In this document: positions 56,508 through 64,000 of the stretch, piece by piece
Layout: each line of letters starts with the position of its first letter
Numbering within the stretch: the stretch's first letter is position 1
Assembly (NCBI GenBank): GCA_027491195.1
Contig: JAIXWQ010000008.1
Coordinates: 186,001 to 250,000 of the forward strand
Reading direction: 5' to 3'
DNA length: 64,000 nucleotides
DNA from: Cytophagaceae bacterium
GTDB lineage: Bacteria > Bacteroidota > Bacteroidia > Cytophagales > Spirosomataceae
The notes under the pieces: model-generated
What the model saw: only the letters and a program-made list of their open reading frames with translations
Told to the model about the DNA's origin: nothing
Database searches by the model: none
Program-made: the position numbers and the translations under genes

Positions 56508-57388
56508 TGGGTGTTCAATTAGCCATTCATGGGAAATCATTTTCGGCAGAAACGAAGCCGTTAATGGAAAAAATGTGGGCGGACATTTGTGCCAAAAACT
56601 GCCAACCCATCCTGTCTGATTTTTTCAAAAATCATTTATTGGAGCACGGTTTTTCGGTCGCTGAAGTTCCCAGCTATTCTACTGAAAAAGGACTAGAATC
56701 TGCGGACATGGCCTGGAGTATCGGTGGCGATGGTACCTTATTGGAAACCTTAACTCAAATAGGCCCAAGAGAAATCCCTATTTTAGGTATCAATACGGGG
56801 CGTTTGGGCTTTTTAGCCACGCTTTCGCCACCCGAAATAAGCTCTGCCTTAGACACCGTTTTACAAGGTAATTACCGAATCGAAAACAGAAGCCTTGTGG
56901 CTGTAGAATCTGAAATGGACTTTTTCGATGGCAAAGGGTTCGGTTTAAATGAAGTAGGTATTATGAAAACAGATACCTCTTCCATGATTACTATCAAAGC
57001 ATTTGTGGACGGAAATTATTTGAATTCGTATTGGGCTGATGGCCTTATCGTTTCCACCGCAACGGGCTCTACCGGTTATTCCCTAGCCGTAGGTGGACCT
57101 TTGGTGATACCTAGCTCCGATATATTCATCATTGCCCCCATGAGCCCGCACAATTTAAACGTGCGTCCACTCCTTGTTTCCAGTTCTGCCGTATTAACAT
57201 TTGAGGTGAGTTCTCGAAGCAAAAATTTCCTTATCTCTTTAGACTCCCGTTCCAAAGTAATCGACAGCCACTTCAAAATCGAAGTCAAAAAGGCCCCTTT
57301 TTCAGCGAAACTAATCAAGATTCCCGGGGATGATTTCCTACAGACGTTGCGGAGTAAATTGAATTGGGGGTTAGATGTCAGAAATTAA
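56507..57388 (+). CDS. nadK: NAD kinase
   Basis: NAD kinase makes NADP from NAD and ATP. The nucleotide motif GGDGT is at residues 73-77, the following GINTGRLGFLATLSP and the later NEVGI are typical, and the ADGLIVSTATGSTGYSLAVGG block (about 176-196) is the family signature. It has 293 residues, the normal length. It is coupled to the CBS gene by a TAATG overlap. The last codons and stop form one side of the hairpin at 57371-57426. Confidence 0.95.
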   Translation: MGVQLAIHGKSFSAETKPLMEKMWADICAKNCQPILSDFFKNHLLEHGFSVAEVPSYSTEKGLESADMAWSIGGDGTLLETLTQIGPREIPILGINTGRLGFLATLSPPEISSALDTVLQGNYRIENRSLVAVESEMDFFDGKGFGLNEVGIMKTDTSSMITIKAFVDGNYLNSYWADGLIVSTATGSTGYSLAVGGPLVIPSSDIFIIAPMSPHNLNVRPLLVSSSAVLTFEVSSRSKNFLISLDSRSKVIDSHFKIEVKKAPFSAKLIKIPGDDFLQTLRSKLNWGLDVRN

Positions 57389-57426
57389 AAAAGAGCTTAG
57401 GCTCTTTTTTAATTTCTGACATCTAA
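57371..57426. terminator. Terminator with 26-base perfect stem overlapping the nadK end
   Basis: Arms at 57371-57396 and 57401-57426 are perfectly complementary with a four-base loop (TTAG). The core AAAAAAGAGC / GCTCTTTTTT gives T-runs in both directions. The left arm contains the last five nadK codons and the TAA. Confidence 0.9.
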
Positions 57427-57520
57427 AGAATAAAGCAAAAAGAATAAAGAAAATATTTCGCAAAATCATCCCCGCAGGGGATTCCAACTTTATTCTTTAT
57501 ACTTTGTGCTCTATTCTTTA
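57425..57520. repeat. Heptad-arm palindromic element, copy C
   Basis: This lies between convergent nadK and mutS. The left arm (57425-57449) and right arm (from 57488) consist of AGAATAA/AGCAAAA/AGCACAA/AGTATAA words in inverse orientation; the right arm includes the mutS stop codon (57518-57520). The 38-base spacer contains ATCCCCGCAGGGGATTC (57468-57484) as in copy B, and AAGAAAATATTTCGCA (57447-57462) as in the repeat at 14370. Confidence 0.85.
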
Positions 57521-60148
57521 AAGTAGTCTTTTAAGCTCATTAAGCTTGAGTAGCGCCTCAATCGGCGACAAGGAATTCACATCCAGCTCCTTTAGTTGAT
57601 CCTCGATTTTCTGTAATCCCTCTGGAATTTCAGCACCGAAAAGAGACATCTGGTAATTTGCCTTCGGCATCTCTTTTAGCTTATCGATGTTGTCTTCCAA
57701 GACATGATCTTTTTCTAAATTCTGCAAGATTTCGTGGGCACGTAAAACTAAAGAAGTCGGCATTCCGGCTAATTGAGCAACATGAATACCAAAACTATGT
57801 GCACTTCCACCCGGCAATAATTTGCGCAAGAAGATGATTTTGTTACCCACTTCTTTGACGGAAACGTGGAAGTTTTGGATGCGCGGGAAGTCCTGCGTTA
57901 ATTCGTTTAATTCGTGGTAGTGGGTGGCAAATAAGGTTTTGGCCTTATGAACTGGATGATTATGCAAATGTTCTGCAATCGCCCAGGCCATCGAAACGCC
58001 GTCATATGTCGATGTTCCACGACCGATTTCATCCAATAAAACGAGCGAACGAGACGATAAATTATTCAGGATTGCCGCTGTTTCGGTCATCTCGACCATG
58101 AAGGTAGACTCGCCTTTCGATAAGTTATCGGAGGCACCCACACGCGTAAACACTTTGTCCACTAAACCCAAGTTAGCGGATTCAGCAGGCACATAAGAAC
58201 CCATTTGGGCGAGTAAAACGATGAGTGCCGTTTGACGCAACAAGGCTGATTTACCGGCCATATTGGGACCTGTAATCATCATAATTTGCTGCGTTTTATC
58301 GTCAAGATAGATGTCATTAGGCACATAATTCTCCCCCGCTGGCAATTGCTTTTCGATGACCGGGTGACGACCACCTTTGATATCGATGATTTCCGTTTCG
58401 TTTAAAGCGGGACGAACATAATTGTTTTTCTTCGCCACCGTAGCAAAGGAGGCTAAGACGTCCAAAGTTGCAATGCCAAGCGCATTCTGCTGAATCTGAG
58501 TGATATAGCTCAAAGCCGATTGCACTAATTCTTGGAATAAGCGGAATTCAATCACTGAGATTTTATCTTCTGCACTAAGAATCTTTTCTTCGTACACCTT
58601 CAATTCTTCCGTGATATAACGCTCTGCATTCACCAATGTCTGCTTGCGAATCCATTCGGGTGGCACGCGATCTTTGTGGGCATTGGTTACTTCTAAATAA
58701 TAGCCAAATACCTTGTTATACGAAACCTTCAGCGAGGTAATTCCTGTGCGTTCAATTTCACGTTTTTGGATATCCGCTAAAAAGTTCTTGCCCGAACTCG
58801 AAAGTCCGTGCAATTCGTCTAATTCCGCTAAATACCCACTCTTTATCATGCCGCCTTGGTGCATGAGCACCGGCGGGTCTTCGCGCAAAATCGTATCGAT
58901 TTTTTCCACTAATTCCGTGCAAGAATCTAAACTGGCCGCTAGACCTGAGAGACTTGGCGATGTGGATGCTGATAAAAGCGCTTTAATCTCCGGAATCTGC
59001 TGCAAAGCCTTTTTCAAGGCATTCAATTCGCGGGGATTAATGCGGCCGGCGGCGACTTTGGAAATCATCCGCTCCACATCGCCGATCGGTTTTAATAAGT
59101 CCGAAACCTGATCTAATAAACTCGAAGAGGCTAATAAACCCGCGACACCCTCTTGTCTTTGCTCAATGGTTTTCAACTCTTTTAAAGGCAATACTAACCA
59201 TTTACGAAGCAAACGACCACCCATCGCAGTCAAAGTCTGATCGATGAGCGAAATCAAAGGAACTCCCCCCTCTTGCGTGGGATGAATTAATTCCAAATTG
59301 CGAATCGTAAAACGATCTAACCAGACATATTTATCCTCTTCGATACGCTGAATGGACGAAATATGGCCGATGGCGCGGTGTTCGGTTTCCGCTAAATAAT
59401 GTAAAATAACACCGGCAGAAATGATGCCTAGCGGACTATTTTCGATACCAAATCCTTTCAGATTTTTGGTCTTAAAATGCTGTGTTAAAAGTGGATACGT
59501 GAATTCGTGAGTAAAAATCCACTCCTCCATGGTGAAGCTGTGAAATTGCTCACCGAAGGCATCTATGAAGGCGTTTCTATGCTTTTTGGGATACAAAATC
59601 TCGGCCGGCAAGAAACCTTGGACTAACTTCTGAATATAGGCTAATGGGCCTTGAGAGCACATAAACTCGCCTGTAGATATATCTAAAAGGGCAATTCCAT
59701 AGGTAGAGGACTTCTCATCTAAAGAAATCGCAGCCACATAATTATTGCGCTTATTATCTAATACTTGGTCGTTAAACGACACACCAGGTGTCACTAATTC
59801 AGTCACCCCACGCTTCACAATCCCCTTCACGGTCGCAGGGTCCTCTAATTGATCACAAATCGCCACACGTTCACCCGCGCGAACTAATTTAGGTAAGTAG
59901 GTATCCAATGAATGGTGTGGAAAACCGGCTAATTCGGCATCCGCGTTGCCGTTATTACGACGCGTCAGAACAATGCCCAAAATTTTCGAAGCTTTCACCG
60001 CATCTTGGCCAAAGGTCTCATAAAAATCCCCCACCCGGAACAATAAAATAGCCCCAGGGTATTTCGCCTTGATTTGATTAAACTGCCTTGAAAGTGGAGT
60101 TTCCCCTTTTTTCAATGGCTCCTCTCCGTTGTCTGCTTTCCGTGCCAA
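57518..60148 (-). CDS. mutS: DNA mismatch repair protein MutS
   Basis: MutS recognises base mismatches and recruits MutL using ATP. The mismatch-binding domain has AILLFRVGDFYETFG (about residues 33-47, containing the intercalating Phe-x-Glu). The ATPase domain carries the Walker A MMITGPNMAGKSALLRQ, then STFMVEMTETAAIL, the Walker B LVLLDEIGRGTSTYDG and LFATHYHEL. No ATG exists near the expected N-terminus. I choose a TTG at 60148, reading MARKADNGEEPLKKGETPL, which gives 876 residues and leaves a 73-base gap to the divergent GMC gene. The frame could extend to a TTG at 60220, but that stretch resembles no MutS and would fill the promoter. Confidence 0.94.
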   Translation of the reverse strand: MARKADNGEEPLKKGETPLSRQFNQIKAKYPGAILLFRVGDFYETFGQDAVKASKILGIVLTRRNNGNADAELAGFPHHSLDTYLPKLVRAGERVAICDQLEDPATVKGIVKRGVTELVTPGVSFNDQVLDNKRNNYVAAISLDEKSSTYGIALLDISTGEFMCSQGPLAYIQKLVQGFLPAEILYPKKHRNAFIDAFGEQFHSFTMEEWIFTHEFTYPLLTQHFKTKNLKGFGIENSPLGIISAGVILHYLAETEHRAIGHISSIQRIEEDKYVWLDRFTIRNLELIHPTQEGGVPLISLIDQTLTAMGGRLLRKWLVLPLKELKTIEQRQEGVAGLLASSSLLDQVSDLLKPIGDVERMISKVAAGRINPRELNALKKALQQIPEIKALLSASTSPSLSGLAASLDSCTELVEKIDTILREDPPVLMHQGGMIKSGYLAELDELHGLSSSGKNFLADIQKREIERTGITSLKVSYNKVFGYYLEVTNAHKDRVPPEWIRKQTLVNAERYITEELKVYEEKILSAEDKISVIEFRLFQELVQSALSYITQIQQNALGIATLDVLASFATVAKKNNYVRPALNETEIIDIKGGRHPVIEKQLPAGENYVPNDIYLDDKTQQIMMITGPNMAGKSALLRQTALIVLLAQMGSYVPAESANLGLVDKVFTRVGASDNLSKGESTFMVEMTETAAILNNLSSRSLVLLDEIGRGTSTYDGVSMAWAIAEHLHNHPVHKAKTLFATHYHELNELTQDFPRIQNFHVSVKEVGNKIIFLRKLLPGGSAHSFGIHVAQLAGMPTSLVLRAHEILQNLEKDHVLEDNIDKLKEMPKANYQMSLFGAEIPEGLQKIEDQLKELDVNSLSPIEALLKLNELKRLL

Positions 60149-60221
60149 ATATTTCTTTTCTATTAAAGACAAAAATAAACCAAATTTTCTATTTTTGATT
60201 TCTCTAAACCAGATTAACAAA

Positions 60222-61979
60222 ATGATTAATTCCTCAATTTACATTAAATCTCAACAAGAGGTTTTCGATGTAGTGATCGTGGGTTCCGGTGCAGGTGGCG
60301 GTATGGCGGCTCACACCTTAGCTAAAGCTGGCGCTAAAGTTTGCATCCTGGAGGCTGGACAGCCTTTTGACCCGGCAGACCCGAAAGATATGACCCAAAT
60401 GAAATGGCCTTACGAATCTCTCCGCCGAGGAGCGAGTAGTTCGCTACGTAATTTCGGGGATTTTGATGCGGCTTATGGCGGCTGGGACATTGAAGGTGAA
60501 CCTTATACTCGCAAAAACGGCACGAAGTTCGATTGGTTTCGTTCTCGGATGGTAGGTGGTCGTACGAACCACTGGGGCCGTATTTCCTTGCGTTTTGGTC
60601 CAGATGATTTTAAACGGAAAAGTATCGATGGTCTTGGCGATGACTGGCCTATCGGTTATGATGATATGAAGCCTTATTACGATAAGGTGGACAAAATGAT
60701 TGGGGTTTTTGGAACAAATGAAGGCCTAAGAAATGATCCAGATGGTTATTTCTTACCTCCTCCAAAGCCTCGTCTACACGAATTAATGATTAAAAAGGCG
60801 AACAAGGCTTTAGGCATTCCGACCTATCCGTCGCGTATGTCGATGCTAACGAAGCCGATCAATAACGAGCGTGGATCTTGCTTTTATTGCGGTCAATGTA
60901 ACCGTGGTTGTTCAGCTTACGCAGATTTCTCGTCTTCGTCGGTTTTAGTAAAACCTGCTGTCCAAACGGGTAACACGACCTTACTTCCATTCGCCATGGC
61001 GCGTGAAGTAATGACAGATCCAATTACAGGCTTGGCAACTGGTGTTTCTTATGTGCATACGGGCACCATGATGGAATATTCAGTTAAAGGAAAAATCGTC
61101 GTTTTAGCGGCCTCAGCGGGTGAAACTGCGCGTTTATTATTGAATTCAAAAAGTGCACGTTTCCCGAACGGTATCGCGAATTCAAGCGGTGTTGTGGGTA
61201 AATACATCAATGACTCTACGGGAGCTTCACGCTCAGCCATCATTCCCTCTTTATTCGATCGCAAGCGCTACAATGAAGATGGCGTAGGCGGAATGCACAT
61301 CTACACTCCTTGGTGGTTAGATAACGCTAAATTAGATTTCCCACGTGGATACCACATCGAGTACGGTGGAGGTATGGGTATGCCTAACTATGGTTTTGGC
61401 TGGGGAATCGAAGGCTTGAACGGGCGCGAAAACTTCAACCGAGATGGCATTAAAAAAGCAGCAGGTGGATACGGTGCGACCTTGAAAGAGGATTACCGTC
61501 GTTTCTATGGTGCTTACGTAGGTTTCGCGGGTCGTGGAGAACCCGTTCCTCGCGAAGATAATTACTGCGAGATTGACCCGAATGTGGTTGATAAATTTGG
61601 TATTCCCGTTTTACGTTTCCATTATAAATGGAGCGATTATGAAGTGAAGCAGGCCAAACACATGCAGGATACTTTTGAAGAAATCATTCACTCGATGGGT
61701 GGTGAGGCTTTAGGCAAAAAACCTGGTGCTGACAGCAATTATGGGCTAGCAGATCCAGGTCGCATCATTCACGAAGTAGGAACGGCGCGTATGGGTAATG
61801 ATAAAAATACCTCAGTATTAAACTCGAATTGCCAAGCTCACGACGTGAAAAACTTGTTCGTAGCAGATGCGGCACCATTCGTTTCTCAAGGAGATAAAAA
61901 CGCTACTTGGACGATTCTAGCGTTATCCCTTCGTACTTCCGAATACATTATCGATCAACGCAAAAAAGGCAACCTGTAA
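60222..61979 (+). CDS. GMC-family dehydrogenase with iron-sulfur-type cysteine motif
   Basis: This is a 585-residue FAD-dependent GMC oxidoreductase (gluconate/glucose dehydrogenase large subunit type). The N-terminal FAD loop is VVIVGSGAGGGMAAHTLAKA (about 17-36). RMVGGRTNHWGR, HEVGTARMG and the C-terminal LFVADAAPFVSQGDKNAT, LALSLRTSEYI are GMC signatures. A C-x2-C-x2-C-x3-C cluster (CFYCGQCNRGC) lies near residue 225. Related dehydrogenases bind an iron-sulfur cluster at this point. I start it at 60222 (MINSSIYIKSQ), after the promoter region shared with mutS. It is paired with the small-subunit gene downstream. Confidence 0.9.
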   Translation: MINSSIYIKSQQEVFDVVIVGSGAGGGMAAHTLAKAGAKVCILEAGQPFDPADPKDMTQMKWPYESLRRGASSSLRNFGDFDAAYGGWDIEGEPYTRKNGTKFDWFRSRMVGGRTNHWGRISLRFGPDDFKRKSIDGLGDDWPIGYDDMKPYYDKVDKMIGVFGTNEGLRNDPDGYFLPPPKPRLHELMIKKANKALGIPTYPSRMSMLTKPINNERGSCFYCGQCNRGCSAYADFSSSSVLVKPAVQTGNTTLLPFAMAREVMTDPITGLATGVSYVHTGTMMEYSVKGKIVVLAASAGETARLLLNSKSARFPNGIANSSGVVGKYINDSTGASRSAIIPSLFDRKRYNEDGVGGMHIYTPWWLDNAKLDFPRGYHIEYGGGMGMPNYGFGWGIEGLNGRENFNRDGIKKAAGGYGATLKEDYRRFYGAYVGFAGRGEPVPREDNYCEIDPNVVDKFGIPVLRFHYKWSDYEVKQAKHMQDTFEEIIHSMGGEALGKKPGADSNYGLADPGRIIHEVGTARMGNDKNTSVLNSNCQAHDVKNLFVADAAPFVSQGDKNATWTILALSLRTSEYIIDQRKKGNL

Positions 61980-61980
61980 G

Positions 61981-62604
61981 ATGAAAAGAAGAGACTATTT
62001 AAAAAATATGGGCTTAAGTTCACTGGGCTTAGCCGTTTTCAATCCCGATGAAAAAGCGATTGAGAATTTAGAATTAGGAAAAGTTCCGGTTAAAAGACCG
62101 AATGGGCGTACGCAAGAGGAAGCAGAACAAGAAGCCGCACTAAAAGCGGAAATATTCTTGAATGCGCACGAATTAGCGACCATTACGATCCTATCTGATA
62201 TCATAATCCCAGCGGACAAAAAATCTGGCAGTGCCTCTCAATCAGGCGTAACCGCCTTCATCGAGTTTATCGTGAAGGACAAACCTGAATTTAAGACGCC
62301 GATGCGCGGTGGATTACGTTGGTTAGATGTCGAATCAAACAAACGATTCCAGAAAAATTTCACCGAATTAACTCCCGCTCAACGCATTAATATCGTAGAC
62401 GATATCGCGTATCCGGGAAAAACACCAAAGCATTTAACGCAAGGTGAGTCGTTTTTCACCTTGATGCGTAATTTGACAGCAACAGGTTTCTATACCTCGA
62501 AAATAGGTATAGCAGACTTAGAGTACCAAGGAAATACGCCGAACCAATGGAATGGCGTTCCAGATGAAGTTTTAAAACAATACGGTTTGAGTTATGACGC
62601 CTAA
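61981..62604 (+). CDS. Gluconate 2-dehydrogenase subunit 3-family protein
   Basis: This is a 207-residue small subunit that accompanies GMC-type sugar dehydrogenases. The N-terminal MKRRDYLKNMGLSSLGLAVF has a twin-arginine-like sequence, which would carry the complex out by piggy-back export. The family motif AHELATITILSDIIIPADK is at about 62-80, with a downstream FIEFIVKD. It starts one base after the GMC stop (TAA-g-ATG). A cytochrome c subunit, often the third partner, is not in the window. Confidence 0.88.
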   Translation: MKRRDYLKNMGLSSLGLAVFNPDEKAIENLELGKVPVKRPNGRTQEEAEQEAALKAEIFLNAHELATITILSDIIIPADKKSGSASQSGVTAFIEFIVKDKPEFKTPMRGGLRWLDVESNKRFQKNFTELTPAQRINIVDDIAYPGKTPKHLTQGESFFTLMRNLTATGFYTSKIGIADLEYQGNTPNQWNGVPDEVLKQYGLSYDA

Positions 62605-63337
62605 TCGTGTCGCCAGACCCCGTATTTTTCAATCCATTCCAAACCTCGTGGCGGGTGTTAGCACCCGCCACGGAGGTGTAAGTGAAGCACCTTATTCTTC
62701 CTTAAATTTAGGAGTACACACAGATGATTCACCCGAAATCATCGAACAAAATCTTTCCATTTTCTGCGCTGACTTAGGCATTTCTCCTAGCGATTTAGCG
62801 CGATCCTACCAGGTCCATGGGGATAAAATTTGGGTGACAGGTCGTCCAGGATATCAATCAGGCTTCGATGCGATGGTTTCCGTACAGCCAGGCGTTTTTG
62901 CTGGCGTTGGAATCGCGGATTGCACACCCATATTACTGGCTGATCCGGTTACTCGCGTTTGCGCGGCAATACATGCGGGTTGGAAAGGTACGGTGGCTGG
63001 AATCGTGGAAAAAACAGCGTTACGGATGATTGAAAATAGAGGATCGAATCCAGCTGATATATTGGCCTACATAGGCCCCTGCATTAGTCAAGCTCATTTC
63101 GAAGTGGGCGATGAAGTAGCGGCACATTTTGCGGAGGAATTTAAAATCCAAAAAGGCAGCAAATGGCACGTGGATTTAAAAGCGGCTAATGCGGCACAAT
63201 TAATAAAACTTGGAATCAATCAAATTGAAATAGACACAGCCTGCACCGTCGAAAATAATGCCGATTATTTTTCTCACCGAAAAGAAGCGGGAACTACGGG
63301 CAGAATGTTAGCCCTAATTGGATTTCAAGTTGCGTAA
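62594..63337 (+). CDS. pgeF: Peptidoglycan editing factor PgeF
   Basis: This is a 247-residue copper/zinc-binding amidase of the YfiH/PgeF (DUF152, laccase-domain) family, which removes wrongly incorporated amino acids from peptidoglycan precursors. Metal ligands are His in SYQVHGDKIW, Cys in GIADCTPILLADP and His in CAAIHAGWKGTVAG. AYIGPCISQAHFEVGDEV is the family signature. It overlaps the previous gene by 11 bases, so it may be translated from the same mRNA. Its end overlaps the convergent last gene by 24 bases. Confidence 0.93.
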   Translation: MTPNRVARPRIFQSIPNLVAGVSTRHGGVSEAPYSSLNLGVHTDDSPEIIEQNLSIFCADLGISPSDLARSYQVHGDKIWVTGRPGYQSGFDAMVSVQPGVFAGVGIADCTPILLADPVTRVCAAIHAGWKGTVAGIVEKTALRMIENRGSNPADILAYIGPCISQAHFEVGDEVAAHFAEEFKIQKGSKWHVDLKAANAAQLIKLGINQIEIDTACTVENNADYFSHRKEAGTTGRMLALIGFQVA

Positions 63338-64000
63338 AAACAATTGGCGATTGATATTTTCCTTCGGAAGTAATTCGTAGGCTTTTTGGTAATCCTTACG
63401 CTTCAAATCCCCATTTTTCACGGATTTAATAAAATTAATCCACGCAAATGGATTCGTCAAAGCCAACATAGGGCTGCTAAAAAAATTCTTATTCGCTTGA
63501 GATGAAATCATCATATCCGAGAAATTCCTAAAATTAGATGATGCTCCCATACCCGCCTGCATCGCAAACACATTTAATTTAGACTGCTCCAGGTTATCTC
63601 GTGCATTATCTCGCTCTTTCTTATTGCGTAATTCCATCGCTAAAAAGGCCTGCTTAAACTCCTCTTCGCTTGAATGAGGGAACACCTTCACATCGCGCAA
63701 CATCGTGGTCATCTCTTCCATCGGAATGATTACCTGGTGCACTAATTCGGTATCACGCGGAACGATATAGTACTTTTTCTTGTAGCCGATGTACGAAATC
63801 ACTAGGCTATCCCCCGGAAAAACATACATGTCCACTTGACCGAAATTATCACTCAGGGCACCGCGACCAGCTTGTGGATTAAAAATATAGGCCAAAGGAA
63901 GGAACTCCGCATTCGATGATGCCACCACACGTCCTTGGAATAAGACCGTTTTGTCTTGTCCTTGTGAGAAGGCTGTCCAAGATAGGAGACTCAGCACTAC
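63314..64000 (-). CDS. Carboxypeptidase-regulatory-like surface protein, N-terminus cut by window edge
   Basis: This is an exported protein of 228 visible residues whose frame runs past the right edge. VVLSLLSWTAFSQGQ looks like the end of a signal peptide, so only its first few residues are missing. The region VLFQGRVVASSNAEFLPLAY to about residue 95 is a CarboxypepD-regulatory-like beta domain. The C-terminal part is helical and unknown (FSDMMISSQANKNFFSSPM). The GTG at 63997 should not be taken as a genuine start. No function is assigned. Confidence 0.75.
   Translation of the reverse strand, partial: VVLSLLSWTAFSQGQDKTVLFQGRVVASSNAEFLPLAYIFNPQAGRGALSDNFGQVDMYVFPGDSLVISYIGYKKKYYIVPRDTELVHQVIIPMEEMTTMLRDVKVFPHSSEEEFKQAFLAMELRNKKERDNARDNLEQSKLNVFAMQAGMGASSNFRNFSDMMISSQANKNFFSSPMLALTNPFAWINFIKSVKNGDLKRKDYQKAYELLPKENINRQLFLRNLKSN

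Noticed and set aside
60149-60220. N-terminal extension of MutS from the TTG at 60220
   Set aside because: The 24 extra residues do not resemble MutS and cover the promoter region of two divergent genes.
63314-63997. GTG start at 63997 for the last gene
   Set aside because: The frame continues to the window edge and the visible residues look like the end of a signal peptide, so the real start lies outside.

Overview
The window comes from a Bacteroidota chromosome, probably a Cytophagales member close to Aquirufa or another Spirosomaceae (inferred from gene content and sequence style, not from a database). Supporting signs are three SusC/SusD outer-membrane pairs, many secreted S9/M13/M20 peptidases, near-absence of Shine-Dalgarno sequences, promoter-like TTTG-N20-TAnnTTTG motifs, and many gene junctions of the form stop-N-ATG or TAATG. 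I see no rRNA, tRNA, CRISPR array, transposase or prophage. No stretch over 300 bases lacks a gene. The first and last genes run off the window.

Layout. 1-7.3 kb (minus): housekeeping genes gyrB, a small ORF, ppk1 and nupC (cut at the left edge), in a tight operon, with purH upstream. 7.3-13.6 kb (minus): uronate and polysaccharide breakdown, with a GH88 hydrolase, KduD, a GH105 hydrolase and a large secreted PQQ-type sugar dehydrogenase fused to PKD and cytochrome c domains. 13.8-15.9 kb: a secreted DUF4440/SnoaL-like protein, then an arsR-arsI-arsC-like operon with no permease. 16-18.3 kb: an exported M20 amidohydrolase and a lipid-kinase-like protein. 18.3-23.2 kb (plus): an SDR, then a sucrose module of MFS transporter, fructokinase and GH13 amylosucrase-type enzyme. 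23.3-27.3 kb: a Tat-exported sugar isomerase-like protein, an esterase-pectinesterase fusion and a Gfo/Idh/MocA oxidoreductase. 27.4-34 kb: three exported peptidases (S9, M13, S9). 34-48.6 kb (minus): three consecutive SusC-SusD pairs. 48.8-55 kb (minus): a tightly packed run of FAD oxidoreductase, vanadium-haloperoxidase-like lipoprotein, truncated haemoglobin, GHMP sugar kinase, nucleotidyltransferase and GntP-type transporter. 55.1-57.4 kb (plus): alpha/beta hydrolase, CBS protein, NAD kinase. 57.5-60.1 kb: mutS (minus). 60.2-63.3 kb (plus): GMC dehydrogenase with its small subunit, then pgeF. The last gene is a carboxypeptidase-regulatory-like surface protein.

Functionally the window describes a scavenger of plant or algal polymers and peptides. 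SusCD systems and exported peptidases bring in oligomers; GH88, GH105, KduD and the pectinesterase fusion process uronates; sucrose is taken up and split; two independent sugar dehydrogenase systems could feed electrons to respiration.

The most unusual signal is not a gene. Several gene ends carry long inverted repeats built from tandem 7-base words. The word differs between loci (AGAATAA, AGTCGCT, AGAGTAG, AGATTTT/AGATATC), and a TGAACTT version sits in frame inside the esterase gene. Three copies share a central GGGGAT-type hairpin. Another inverted repeat has different arms but shares a 16-base core with one of them. This resembles the heptanucleotide STRR repeats of cyanobacteria in form, and I know of no description of it for this group.
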